A stretch of 64,000 bases of DNA from an uncultured Lachnospiraceae bacterium (GCA_910577785.1 CAJTNT010000001.1:1-64000), one strand, 5' to 3'. Numbered from the stretch's first letter, positions 17,185-26,900 are shown. Numbers and translations: made by a program. Notes: generated by a model from the sequence alone, not told the origin.

Positions 17185-20100
17185 ATGAAGCCATACACTT
17201 TACACAAGCTGGGCATTGACATTGGCTCGACGACTGTAAAAATCGCTATACTGGACGAACAGGGTAATTTGCTGTTCGCAGACTATGAACGGCATTTTGC
17301 AAATATCCGTGAAACGCTGGCCGACCTGCTGGCCAAAGCCAAGGATGCGTTGGGCAGCCTCCTGCTGTCCCCGATGATTACCGGCTCTGGCGGCCTGACG
17401 CTCGCCAAGCACCTGGGCATCCCCTTTGTACAGGAAGTGATCTCTGTATCCACAGCCTTGCAGGACTATGCCCCCCAGACAGACGTAGCCATTGAGCTGG
17501 GCGGGGAGGATGCAAAAATTATTTACTTTGAAGGGGGGAACGTGGAACAGCGCATGAACGGCATCTGCGCCGGAGGCACCGGCTCCTTTATTGACCAGAT
17601 GGCCTCTCTGCTGCAGACAGACGCCACCGGACTCAATACCTATGCCCAAAGCTACAAGGCCATCTACCCGATTGCCGCCCGTTGCGGGGTATTCGCCAAG
17701 ACGGATATCCAGCCGCTGATTAACGAAGGCGCCTCCAAGGAAGACCTAGCTGCCTCTATTTTCCAGGCAGTGGTCAACCAGACGATTTCCGGCCTTGCCT
17801 GTGGGAAGCCTATCCGCGGCCATGTGGCATTTTTGGGCGGCCCCCTCCATTTCCTGCCAGAATTGAAGGCTGCATTTATCCGCACCCTGAAGCTGGATAA
17901 GGAACATACGATTGCCCCAGAGCATTCCCATCTGTTTGCCGCCATCGGCTCCGCCCTCAACAGCAAGCCGGAGGTACAGATGGAACTGACGGACATCCTA
18001 GGGAAACTCAGTTCCGAAATCCATATGGAATTTGAAGTGGAGCGCATGGAGCCGCTGTTCGCCTCCCAGGAAGATTACCTTCGCTTCCAGAAGCGCCATA
18101 GCAAGAACCATGTAGCAACCGCACACCTGTCCACTTACCAAGGAAACTGCTATCTGGGCATTGATGCCGGATCCACCACGACCAAGGTGGCGCTGGTGGG
18201 GGATGACGGCTCCCTTCTGTATTCTTTTTACAGCAGTAACAATGGCAATCCGCTGGCTACGGCCACGCTGGCTATCCAGGAAATCCATTCCCTGCTGCCA
18301 GAAGGGGCGCATATCGTCCATTCCTGCTCCACCGGTTACGGGGAAGCGCTGCTAAAGGCCGCCTTCCTGCTGGATGAAGGGGAAGTGGAGACGGTCGCCC
18401 ACTATTACGCGGCGGCATTCTTCAACCCAGAGGTAGACTGCATCCTGGACATTGGCGGACAGGATATGAAATGCATCAAAATCAAGAACCAGACCGTGGA
18501 CAGCGTACAGCTGAACGAAGCCTGCTCTTCCGGCTGCGGCTCCTTTATCGAGACATTTGCCAAATCCCTGAATTATTCGGTGGAAGATTTTGCGCAGGCC
18601 GCCCTTTTCGCAGAGCATCCGATCGACCTTGGCACCCGCTGCACCGTATTTATGAACTCCAAGGTAAAGCAGGCGCAGAAGGAAGGGGCGGAGGTTTCCG
18701 ATATTTCCGCCGGCCTGGCCTATTCCGTAATTAAAAACGCCCTCTTCAAGGTGATTAAGGTTTCGGACGCCAAAGACCTGGGCAGGCATATCGTGGTACA
18801 GGGCGGGACGTTCTACAATGACGCCGTACTGCGCAGCTTTGAGAAAATATCCGGCTGCGAGGCCGTCCGCCCGGATATTGCCGGGATTATGGGCGCTTTC
18901 GGCGCCGCGCTGATTGCCCGCGAACGCTACGAGGACAATCCTGCCACTACCATGCTGTCGATGGCGGAGATTGAGGCGCTTGCGGTAGATACGAAGCTGA
19001 CGCGGTGCAAGGGCTGCACCAACCACTGCCTGCTGACGATCAACCGTTTTTCCGGCAACCGCAGCTTCATCACCGGCAACCGCTGCGAAAAAGGCTTAGG
19101 CAAAGAGAAGAACAAGGAACAGATTCCCAATCTCTTTGAATACAAGAACCGCCGCATGTTTAACTATGCGCCCCTTGCAGAGGATGAGGCCATACGTGGG
19201 ACGGTGGGGATTCCCCGTGTGCTGAACCTCTATGAGAACTACCCTTTCTGGGCAGTATTTTTCAAGGCGCTGAAATTCCGCGTGCTGCTCTCCCCCCCAT
19301 CCACGCGGAAGATCTATGAGATGGGCATTGAGTCCATCCCCAGCGAATCGGAATGCTACCCGGCCAAGCTGGCGCACGGGCATGTCTCCTGGCTGATCCA
19401 CAACCAGGCGGACTTTATCTTCTACCCCTGCGTCCCCTTTGAGCGCAACGAATTTCCAGATTCCAACAACCATTACAACTGCCCGATTGTAACCTCCTAT
19501 GCGGAAAATATCAAGAACAACGTGGATGAAATCACCTCCGGGCAGGTGCGCTTCCTCAACCCCTTCTTCTCCTTTGCCTCCAAGGAGGCCTTGGGCAAAC
19601 AGCTTGGGCAGGTGTTCCAGCGGGAATTTTCCATTCCCCTAAAAGAAACCCTGGCAGCTGTCGACGCCGGCTGGCAGGAGCTGGCTGCCATGCGCGAGGA
19701 TATCCGCCGCAAAGGCGAAGAGACCCTGCGCTACCTGGAAGAAACTGGCCGCCGCGGCATTGTCCTTGCGGGCAGGCCTTATCATGTGGATCCGGAAATC
19801 AACCATGGCATCCCGGAACTGATCAATTCCTATGGCATTGCCGTACTGACTGAGGACTCTGTCTCCCATCTGCACGAAGTTGAACGCCCCTTGCTGGTGA
19901 TGGATCAGTGGATGTACCACTCCCGGCTATACGCCGCCGCCAACTATGTCAAGACGCGGGAAGACCTGGATTTGATCCAGCTCAATTCCTTTGGCTGCGG
20001 CCTGGACGCCGTCACCACGGATCAGGTCAGCGATATCCTCTCCAGCTCTGGCAAGATCTATACCTGCCTAAAAATTGACGAGGTCAACAACCTGGGCGCC

Positions 20101-21432
20101 GCCCGTATCCGCATCCGTTCCCTGCTCTCCGCCCTGCGGGTCAAGGAAAAGCAGAAAACCTGCCGCAACATCCTGCCCTCCAACTATGAGCGCGTGGTGT
20201 TTACGGAGGAAATGCGCAAGGACTATACCATCCTCTGCCCCCAGATGTCGCCCATCCACTTTGAGCTGCTGCAGCCTGCCTTCCAGGCCGCAGGCTACCA
20301 TATCGAAGTGCTGGGCAACGATGGCAAGGCCGCCGTCGACATGGGCTTAAAGTATGTCAACAACGATGCCTGCTACCCCTCCCTGATGGTGGTGGGGCAG
20401 ATTATGGACGCCATCCTGTCTGGGAAATATGACCTGTCCAAGACAGCCGTACTCATCTCCCAGACTGGCGGCGGATGCCGTGCCTCCAATTACATCGGCT
20501 TTATCCGCCGGGCGCTAGAAAAGGCCGGATATCCCAAGATCCCGGTGATTTCTATCAATTTAAGCGGCTTAGAAGCCAACCCCGGCTTCAAATTTACCCT
20601 GCCGCTGATCCAAAAAGGACTCTACGCCCTGATTTTTGGCGACATCTTTATGCGCTGCCTGTACCGCACCAGGCCGTATGAGAAGGAACCGGGCTCCGCC
20701 AATGCCCTGCATGAAACATGGAAACAGCGCTGCATTGACTTTATCTCTACCAAAAAGCTCTGCTCCCACCGCAGATTCAAGCAGTACTGCCGGGAGATTA
20801 TCCGCGACTTTGACCGCCTGCCGATCACAGACCAAACCAAGCCCAAGGTTGGCGTAGTGGGGGAAATCCTCGTAAAGTTCCTCCCAGCTGCCAACAACTA
20901 CCTGGTAGAACTTTTAGAAGCCGAAGGGGCGGAAGCCGTGGTGCCGGATTTGACGGATTTCTTGCTGTATTGTTTCTATAGCCAGAATTTCCTGGCAGAA
21001 AATCTGGGGCTGAAGAAGTCAAGGGCACGCACTGCCAACCTGGGGATTGCATTCCTTGAATGGCTGCGCGGGGCGGCGCGCAAGGAATTTGAAAAGAGCA
21101 AGCACTTTGACCCGCCCGCCAGGATTGAGGATCTGGCCAAATACGCCTCGCCCATTGTATCGGAAGGGAACCAGACCGGGGAGGGATGGTTTTTGACCGG
21201 GGAAATGCTGGAACTCATCCATTCCGGGACAAACAACATTGTCTGCACCCAGCCCTTTGGCTGCCTGCCGAACCATGTCGTAGGGAAAGGGGTCATCAAG
21301 GAAATCCGCCACCGCTACCCCCTGTCGAACATTGTGGCAATTGATTACGACCCAGGGGCATCTGAGGTGAACCAGCTGAATCGGATTAAGCTGATGCTCT
21401 CTACCGCGCAGAAAAACCTTTCCCAAACTTGA
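17185..21432 (+). CDS. Giant acyl-CoA dehydratase activase-type ATPase (BadF/HgdC family with dehydratase-like C-terminus)
   Basis: 1415 residues. Two ASKHA-type ATPase domains begin with LGIDIGSTTVKIA (about 9) and LGIDAGSTTTKVA (about 323). Each carries the cysteine pair that in HgdC holds a [4Fe-4S] cluster at the dimer interface (CAGGTGSF and RCGVFAKTD in the first; CSSGCGSF and RCTVFMNSK in the second). A DUF2229 region follows (about 700-950, GRPYHVDPEINHGIPELI), then a 2-hydroxyacyl-CoA dehydratase-like C-terminus. Family members use ATP to inject electrons into dehydratases, but this large form is common in Clostridia without a known client. AGGAGG fixes the start. Monocistronic. Confidence 0.85.
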   Translation: MKPYTLHKLGIDIGSTTVKIAILDEQGNLLFADYERHFANIRETLADLLAKAKDALGSLLLSPMITGSGGLTLAKHLGIPFVQEVISVSTALQDYAPQTDVAIELGGEDAKIIYFEGGNVEQRMNGICAGGTGSFIDQMASLLQTDATGLNTYAQSYKAIYPIAARCGVFAKTDIQPLINEGASKEDLAASIFQAVVNQTISGLACGKPIRGHVAFLGGPLHFLPELKAAFIRTLKLDKEHTIAPEHSHLFAAIGSALNSKPEVQMELTDILGKLSSEIHMEFEVERMEPLFASQEDYLRFQKRHSKNHVATAHLSTYQGNCYLGIDAGSTTTKVALVGDDGSLLYSFYSSNNGNPLATATLAIQEIHSLLPEGAHIVHSCSTGYGEALLKAAFLLDEGEVETVAHYYAAAFFNPEVDCILDIGGQDMKCIKIKNQTVDSVQLNEACSSGCGSFIETFAKSLNYSVEDFAQAALFAEHPIDLGTRCTVFMNSKVKQAQKEGAEVSDISAGLAYSVIKNALFKVIKVSDAKDLGRHIVVQGGTFYNDAVLRSFEKISGCEAVRPDIAGIMGAFGAALIARERYEDNPATTMLSMAEIEALAVDTKLTRCKGCTNHCLLTINRFSGNRSFITGNRCEKGLGKEKNKEQIPNLFEYKNRRMFNYAPLAEDEAIRGTVGIPRVLNLYENYPFWAVFFKALKFRVLLSPPSTRKIYEMGIESIPSESECYPAKLAHGHVSWLIHNQADFIFYPCVPFERNEFPDSNNHYNCPIVTSYAENIKNNVDEITSGQVRFLNPFFSFASKEALGKQLGQVFQREFSIPLKETLAAVDAGWQELAAMREDIRRKGEETLRYLEETGRRGIVLAGRPYHVDPEINHGIPELINSYGIAVLTEDSVSHLHEVERPLLVMDQWMYHSRLYAAANYVKTREDLDLIQLNSFGCGLDAVTTDQVSDILSSSGKIYTCLKIDEVNNLGAARIRIRSLLSALRVKEKQKTCRNILPSNYERVVFTEEMRKDYTILCPQMSPIHFELLQPAFQAAGYHIEVLGNDGKAAVDMGLKYVNNDACYPSLMVVGQIMDAILSGKYDLSKTAVLISQTGGGCRASNYIGFIRRALEKAGYPKIPVISINLSGLEANPGFKFTLPLIQKGLYALIFGDIFMRCLYRTRPYEKEPGSANALHETWKQRCIDFISTKKLCSHRRFKQYCREIIRDFDRLPITDQTKPKVGVVGEILVKFLPAANNYLVELLEAEGAEAVVPDLTDFLLYCFYSQNFLAENLGLKKSRARTANLGIAFLEWLRGAARKEFEKSKHFDPPARIEDLAKYASPIVSEGNQTGEGWFLTGEMLELIHSGTNNIVCTQPFGCLPNHVVGKGVIKEIRHRYPLSNIVAIDYDPGASEVNQLNRIKLMLSTAQKNLSQT

Positions 21433-21507
21433 AGACAATCCGCCTCCTCATTCGTTTGAATAGATAGATAAGAAAAAACATTGAGCGAATCAAAGGAGGA
21501 AGAGACT

Positions 21508-22563
21508 ATGAAGCGTAATAAATTCTTAATGGCAATCGTAGGCGTTGCTATTTTATCCGGGGTGCTGTTTTCCGGAGCTATCCTGGCCACTGGCATACAG
21601 AGAGGGATGGCAGATTCCGCACAGACGTCTTCCGCACAGCGCGGAAAACAGCTCAAGCCTTATCTGCTTGAAAAAACCCGGCTGGATGACTTTTCAGAAA
21701 TCTCCATAGATCTTTCGTACAGCAATGTGACGGTAATCCCATCCGATGGCTATTACCTCGAATACCGCCTGGACGGCACACACCAGGAGCCAGTCTATGG
21801 GGTGTCCAATGGGAAATTCTATTTCCAGGAAGGAAACCTCCAAAGGCAGTTCCAGATTAGCTGGAACCTGTTTGGGGCGCCGCAGGAACAGGAGCCATTC
21901 TACCTGAACCTCTATGTACCCAAAGAGCGAGCCTTTGATGCGGTTGCCATGGATCTGGAAAGCGGGAATTTGGAATTGGGGCAGATGGAAGCGAAAAAGG
22001 CATCGTTTGTCCTGGAATATGGGAATTTCACATCCGATACCCTGACAGGAGAGGAGATTGCCATCCGCACCGAGTCGGGGAATGTGGAAATGGGGGACGT
22101 TGCCTGTGAAAAACTCAAAATACAGGCAGAATATGGGAATGTCACTGGCGGGCAGTTCACCATTTCCAGACGGGCGGATTTCTCTATGGATTCCGGGAAT
22201 CTGGAACTTTCCAAGCTGTCAGGGGACAGTTTCAAGCTGTCCAATGCATATGGGAACTGCACAGTTGACACTTTTTTAGCAAACGACAGTTCGATTACCA
22301 TGGATTCTGGGTGCTTAACACTTCTGGATGCAGCGTTTGAGACCACGGATATCCGTTCAGAATATGGGGATACTGAAATTACGCTGGCAGATGGCACAGA
22401 AGGCTATAATTATAACGTGGAAACGGAATATGGGACAGTCAGCATAGATGGCAAGACAATTACCGCAGAAGAAGATGGGAATGTCACTTATCACAGGACG
22501 GACGAAAAGATCAACAAGAGGATCCAGATCCAAGGGGAAAGCGGGAATATACGGATCCGCTGA
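21508..22563 (+). CDS. DUF4097 beta-strand repeat protein
   Basis: 351 residues. An N-terminal membrane helix or signal anchor (FLMAIVGVAILSGVLFSGAIL, residues 5-25 region) is followed by an extracellular domain of the DUF4097/adhesin-like beta-helix type. A 19-residue period is visible: SGN and YGN alternate (ESGNLEL, EYGNFTS, ESGNVEM, EYGNVTG, DSGNLEL, AYGNCTV, DSGCLTL, EYGDTEI). The start at 21508 follows AGGAGG. Such proteins are often encoded beside DUF1700 and PadR genes; that pair is found 31 kb away (52603-53738). Function is unknown. Confidence 0.75.
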   Translation: MKRNKFLMAIVGVAILSGVLFSGAILATGIQRGMADSAQTSSAQRGKQLKPYLLEKTRLDDFSEISIDLSYSNVTVIPSDGYYLEYRLDGTHQEPVYGVSNGKFYFQEGNLQRQFQISWNLFGAPQEQEPFYLNLYVPKERAFDAVAMDLESGNLELGQMEAKKASFVLEYGNFTSDTLTGEEIAIRTESGNVEMGDVACEKLKIQAEYGNVTGGQFTISRRADFSMDSGNLELSKLSGDSFKLSNAYGNCTVDTFLANDSSITMDSGCLTLLDAAFETTDIRSEYGDTEITLADGTEGYNYNVETEYGTVSIDGKTITAEEDGNVTYHRTDEKINKRIQIQGESGNIRIR

Positions 22564-22634
22564 GCAGATGCCCAAAGCGAAAAGATGTGGCCAGGAACAT
22601 GACTTATCAATTCTCGGCTACTTCTCTCTGCGTA

Positions 22635-22666
22635 CAGAGACGGGACAGCTAAGCCTCCCGCCTCTG
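22635..22666. terminator. Hairpin between convergent genes
   Basis: CAGAGACGGGA pairs with TCCCGCCTCTG, one mismatch, 10-base loop. It lies between the convergent DUF4097 and alcohol dehydrogenase genes; the lack of a T-run makes terminator activity uncertain. Confidence 0.3.
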
Positions 22667-22697
22667 ACAGCTCCATCAGGGATGAACAATGGCTCCC

Positions 22698-23882
22698 TTA
22701 CCTCTGGGCTGCCAGCCGAAAGACAGCCAGCATGTCCTCCTCGCGCATCACCTTGGCAGAGCCCTTTTTGCCGCCAGCCGCGATGCTGCACTTGTGCGCC
22801 AGTTCCTTCAATTCGGCTTCCGAAGGCGCAATCCCCAGCTCGGCAAAGGAGGTCGGCATATGGATGGAACGGTAAAAATCCTCCATTGCCTCAATCCCTT
22901 TTAAGGCCACCGCCTCCGGCTCTCCCTCTGGCGCAACTCCCATCACCTGCACTGCAAACTGGTAAAACCGCTGCAGGCACTCCTGATAGACATACCGCGC
23001 CCAGCTCCCCCAAATGGCTGCCAGCCCTGCGCCGTGGGCTACGTCATACATCCCGCCCACTTCATGCTCCAGCCCATGGGTCATAAAGTCGTCCCCGCCA
23101 TTCCCGCATCCAGTCAGTCCATTGTGCGACAGGCTCCCTGCCCACATCACCTCAGCCCTGGCCTCATAATCCTGCGGGTCGTCGCGCAGGATCCTGGCAT
23201 TGCGGATGACCGTCCGCATCAGCCCTTCCGCGATTCGGTCCGTCAGTTCCATGTTCCCGCCATTCGTAAAGTAACGCTCCATGGTATGCATCAGGATATC
23301 CGTGCAGCCGCAGGCTGTCTGGTAATCTGGCAGCGTCAGCGTCAGCTGCGGATCCATAATTGCAAACTTTGGCCGGCAAATATCATTCTTATAACCCCGT
23401 TTGACGCCCCCTTCTTCTTTCGTAATCACAGAACTATTGCTCATCTCGCTCCCTGCCGCAGCAATGGTCAGCACCACGCCGACAGGAAGGCAATCCTCTG
23501 CCTGCCTCTTGCGGTCATAATAATCCCATACGTCCCCCTCATTGGCCACCCCATAGCCAATGGCTTTGGATGAGTCGATGACGCTCCCTCCGCCAACGGC
23601 CAAGATAAAATCCACCCCTTCCCGTTTGGCCAGCGCAATCCCTTCGTAGACCAGCGAAAGCCTGGGATTTGGCACCACGCCCCCCAATGCCACATAGGGA
23701 AGCCCTTCCTCTTCCAGCGCCCTTTCCACGCGCCCCAAAAGCCCGGAACGCACCACGCTGCCAGAGCCATAATGAATCAATACCTTCCGTGCGCCCTGTG
23801 CCTTTACCAACTTCCCCACTTCCTCTTCTGTCCCCTTTCCGAATATAACCTTAGTTGGTGCATAATAATTAAAGTTATTCAC
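22698..23882 (-). CDS. Iron-containing alcohol dehydrogenase (butanol dehydrogenase type)
   Basis: 394-residue group III alcohol dehydrogenase, NAD(P)H-dependent, reducing aldehydes to alcohols in fermentation. The nucleotide-binding GGGSVIDSSK motif (about 96-105), the Asp/His metal ligands in DILMHTMERY and the two His in HGLEHEVGGMYDVAHG are intact. Similarity is closest to BdhA/YqhD-type enzymes (opening NFNYYAPTKVIFGKG). It is followed upstream at 23902 by the stop of the GTPase-nuclease gene in the same direction, only 19 bases away, so the two may be co-transcribed. The true substrate is unknown. Confidence 0.9.
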   Translation of the reverse strand: MNNFNYYAPTKVIFGKGTEEEVGKLVKAQGARKVLIHYGSGSVVRSGLLGRVERALEEEGLPYVALGGVVPNPRLSLVYEGIALAKREGVDFILAVGGGSVIDSSKAIGYGVANEGDVWDYYDRKRQAEDCLPVGVVLTIAAAGSEMSNSSVITKEEGGVKRGYKNDICRPKFAIMDPQLTLTLPDYQTACGCTDILMHTMERYFTNGGNMELTDRIAEGLMRTVIRNARILRDDPQDYEARAEVMWAGSLSHNGLTGCGNGGDDFMTHGLEHEVGGMYDVAHGAGLAAIWGSWARYVYQECLQRFYQFAVQVMGVAPEGEPEAVALKGIEAMEDFYRSIHMPTSFAELGIAPSEAELKELAHKCSIAAGGKKGSAKVMREEDMLAVFRLAAQR

Positions 23883-23901
23883 TGTCTTTTCCTCCTTCTT
23901 A

Positions 23902-26613
23902 TCAGACCCTTTTTCTCATTTCCTGCATCCCCTTTTGAATCGCTTCTCCCAGATAGCGCTTCCCTGGCTCCTGCCGCCTGGTATATTCCTGATAGTTGCC
24001 TTCCCGGGAGGATTGCACAATCCCCTGGAATTCCCTGGCCGAAATCAGCGCACACCCCTGCCCACGGATAATAATCTGCTCCAGCCCATCAGAAGTCACC
24101 ACCGTCACCTGGTACTTCCTGGCGTTCTCATGGGCAAATTTCTCAATATACTGATCCGCCGTCTCCGCTTCCTGGGTAAATACCACATGGATATTCTGGT
24201 AATCAAGGATTTCTGTCTTATGCCGCTCCACCCGGTAAGCGTCGAACACGACAATTAAATGGCATTTCTCAATCCCCTGGTAGTCGCAGAGGATGTCTAA
24301 AAGCCTTCCCCTGGCGCCGTCGATGTTATCCTCCGCCAGCCTGCGCAGCCCTTCCCAGGCAAATATCACATTGTAACCATCCACCAGCAGATAGGATTCC
24401 TTCGGCTCTTGTGGGTGATAGGTGCGCGTAACGGCGGCTCCTGCGGATGGCTTGGCCTTCTTCTTGTGATATCTCCATCCCCTTTCTTGTTCCCGCTTAT
24501 TGGCGCCAGCAGTCCGGGAGAGGATGGTCTCTACCTCATCCTCCCCAATCCAGGCCTCTTCCTGAGGCTTTTGAGCCTGCCGGAGGCTCCTGCCTGCGGA
24601 AATCCCCAGGCCTTCCCCTTCATAGAATTCCCCTTCCCATTCCTTTTCCCAGGCAAGGGCTTCTGCCTGGCCTGCAGGGAGATCCAGCGCCTCCAGGTGC
24701 ATGTAATCCTTGACCTTGTCCCAGCTGACGACAAAGCCGGCTCCATGGGAACAGAAGACAGAACCGGTCGGGTTGTCCAAATCCCGCTCCGGGTCATACG
24801 CTGCCTGTGCAACGATTTCCTGCGGGTTCCTGCATGGCTCATAGCCCTTCAGGGAACAGGAGAGCCTCCCGATGCCCTTGGAATAGGCCACGACCTCCTT
24901 CTGGTAATCCCCCATGGCGGCCACGGGGGCAGCCCCCACAAATATGGCCATCCCATCCTTCACCTCAGGCGGCTCAAACGTCCCATGCATGCGCTCAATG
25001 TCCGTCATTGCCCGCCCAATCATCGCGTCCGGCACCTCCAGGCGGAATTGGTAGACCGGCTCTAAAAGTATGGATTCGGCCTCCATCAGCCCCTGGCGCA
25101 CGGCGCGGTAAGTAGCCTGCCGGAAATCCCCGCCTTCCGTATGCTTCAGATGGGCGCGCCCCGCCACCAAAGTAATCCTCATATCCGTAATCGCCGCACC
25201 TGTCAGCACGCCCCGGTGTTCTTTTTCCTCCAGATGGGTCAGCACCAGCCTCTGCCAGTTGCGGTCGAGCACGTCCTCACTGCAGACGGAATCAAACACA
25301 AGGCCGCTTCCCGGCTCCCCCGGCTCCAGCAGCAGGTGTACCTCCGCATAATGGCGGAGCGGCTCATAATGCCCCACCCCCTCCACGGGATAAGCAATCG
25401 TCTCTTTATAGAGGATATTTCCCGCCCCAAAGGAAACCTCCAGGCCAAACCGCTCTGCAATCAGGCTCTTTAAAATTTCCAGCTGCACCTCCCCCATCAC
25501 CTGCGCCTGAATCTCCTGCAGATGCTCATTCCAGACAATATGCAGCTCTGGCTCTTCCTCCTGGAACTGGGAGAGATAGGACAGCATCACCGTATGGTCG
25601 CATTCCGGAGGCGGGATCACCTGATAGGTGAGTACAGGAACCAAAAAAGGCAGGTCCGAATCCTCTTCAAAACCTAGCCCCATGCCTGGCCGCGTACCCG
25701 TAAGACCGATGACGGCACAGACTGCCCCGGCCTCCGCTTCCGGGACGGCCTCATATTTTTCCCCGGAATATATGCGGATCTGCCCTACCTTCTCCTGCCT
25801 GTCGGTCAGAGAATCCCGCACCTTCAGGCTCCCGCCTGTGACCTTTAGGTAAGTGAGGCGGTTCCCCTGGCTGTCCCTGGCAATCTTGAACACCTTGGCG
25901 CCAAACTCCTGCGGATAGGCCTGCCGGCAGGCAAAAGTGAGGAAGCCCTGCCAGAACTCTTCTATTCCTGTGTATTTCAGGGCGGAGCCAAAATAGCAGG
26001 GGAAAATCCTGCGCCCTGCAATCATCTCGCGGATCTGCGCTTCCTCCATCCTGCCATGCTCCAGGAAGTAATCCAGCTCTTCTTCTCCGCACATGGCGAC
26101 GCTTTCAAAAAATGTTTCGGTATCTGTCTCGGTGAAATCCAGGCAGTTCTCATCCAGGCTGGCACGTAGCTGCTCAATCAGCGCCTTCCGGTCTGTTCCC
26201 GGCTGATCCATTTTGTTGACAAACAGGAATACCGGGACATTGTATTCCTTAAGAAGATACCAGAGCGTACGCGTATGCCCCTGCACGCCTTCCGCGCCGC
26301 TGATAACCAGGACGGCGTAATCCAGCACCTGCAGCGTCCGTTCCATCTCTGCGGAAAAATCCACATGGCCTGGGGTGTCTAAGATCGTCACGGTGTCCTG
26401 GGCGTTGTGCAGCACGGCCTGCTTGGAAAACACAGTAATCCCGCGTGCGCGCTCTAAGGCAAAATTATCCAGGAACGCATCCCCGTTGTCCACCCGCCCC
26501 ATGGAGCGGATGACACCATTGGCATAGAGCAGGGCTTCTGAAAGGGTGGTCTTGCCTGCGTCGACATGGGCAAGGAGGCCTAGGCAGATGTGATTTTGTA
26601 GTTTCTTATCCAT
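23902..26613 (-). CDS. TetM/EF-G-like translational GTPase fused to a YacP/Rae1-type NYN endoribonuclease
   Basis: 903 residues. Residues 1-641 form a complete ribosomal-protection/EF-G fold: G1 AHVDAGKTT (15-23), RGIT, DTPGH, NKMD, then domains II-V ending with the TetM-like LKGYEPC region. A charged linker (642-740) leads to a C-terminal NYN/PIN domain (741 to about 865) with VDGYN, VFDA, ETADQYIEK and TSDGLEQ. These supply the four acidic residues expected at the active site (D745, D791, D820, D842). The domain matches YacP, known in Bacillus subtilis as Rae1, which cuts mRNA in the ribosomal A site. I infer a GTPase that enters the A site and delivers a nuclease. Tetracycline resistance cannot be assumed. 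AGAGG lies 9 bases upstream of ATG. Confidence 0.88.
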   Translation of the reverse strand: MDKKLQNHICLGLLAHVDAGKTTLSEALLYANGVIRSMGRVDNGDAFLDNFALERARGITVFSKQAVLHNAQDTVTILDTPGHVDFSAEMERTLQVLDYAVLVISGAEGVQGHTRTLWYLLKEYNVPVFLFVNKMDQPGTDRKALIEQLRASLDENCLDFTETDTETFFESVAMCGEEELDYFLEHGRMEEAQIREMIAGRRIFPCYFGSALKYTGIEEFWQGFLTFACRQAYPQEFGAKVFKIARDSQGNRLTYLKVTGGSLKVRDSLTDRQEKVGQIRIYSGEKYEAVPEAEAGAVCAVIGLTGTRPGMGLGFEEDSDLPFLVPVLTYQVIPPPECDHTVMLSYLSQFQEEEPELHIVWNEHLQEIQAQVMGEVQLEILKSLIAERFGLEVSFGAGNILYKETIAYPVEGVGHYEPLRHYAEVHLLLEPGEPGSGLVFDSVCSEDVLDRNWQRLVLTHLEEKEHRGVLTGAAITDMRITLVAGRAHLKHTEGGDFRQATYRAVRQGLMEAESILLEPVYQFRLEVPDAMIGRAMTDIERMHGTFEPPEVKDGMAIFVGAAPVAAMGDYQKEVVAYSKGIGRLSCSLKGYEPCRNPQEIVAQAAYDPERDLDNPTGSVFCSHGAGFVVSWDKVKDYMHLEALDLPAGQAEALAWEKEWEGEFYEGEGLGISAGRSLRQAQKPQEEAWIGEDEVETILSRTAGANKREQERGWRYHKKKAKPSAGAAVTRTYHPQEPKESYLLVDGYNVIFAWEGLRRLAEDNIDGARGRLLDILCDYQGIEKCHLIVVFDAYRVERHKTEILDYQNIHVVFTQEAETADQYIEKFAHENARKYQVTVVTSDGLEQIIIRGQGCALISAREFQGIVQSSREGNYQEYTRRQEPGKRYLGEAIQKGMQEMRKRV

Positions 26614-26636
26614 TGGGTTTTTACCTCTTCATTAAT

Positions 26637-26900
26637 CTATATTGATCCATGGCTACCATTGTCCATTTGTTCAAAAATAAAGGGTAGTTCTTGCTGCGGG
26701 AAATCCAGTATATACTGCCGGAACTCCGCGTCAAATTCTGTCTCCATCCACGGCATATCCTCACGCGGTTTTCCCACACGGCCTTCTGCCGCCGCAAGGC
26801 ATTCCCCTACCGGCAAATCCAGTAAAAAAACCGTATCACAGGCTTGAAGCCGCATTGCGAGCGTTCTGGTAAACCTTGATCTGCTCCTTCCTTTGCACAC
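26637..26900 (-). pseudogene. Truncated adenylate-kinase-like (FlaR/topology modulation) gene
   Basis: About 87 codons match only the C-terminal half of small P-loop kinases of the FlaR/DNA-topology-modulation family (SRFTRTLAMRLQACDTVFLLDLPVGECL ... REDMPW, LDFPQQELPFIFE). The N-terminal Walker A and lid are missing. Upstream sequence joins directly to the stop of the 130-residue gene, so a deletion or recombination has removed the first half. The frame could start at a GTG at 26900, but a functional kinase is not possible. It lies between the HTH-ART unit and the GTPase-nuclease gene. Confidence 0.6.

Noticed and set aside
18352..19026. 224-residue minus-strand frame inside the activase gene
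   Set aside because: Antisense to a conserved ATPase domain; composition typical of a shadow frame.
23902..26613. Simple tetracycline-resistance call for the TetM-like protein
   Set aside because: The fused nuclease, the housekeeping context and the divergent GTPase part make a resistance role unproven.
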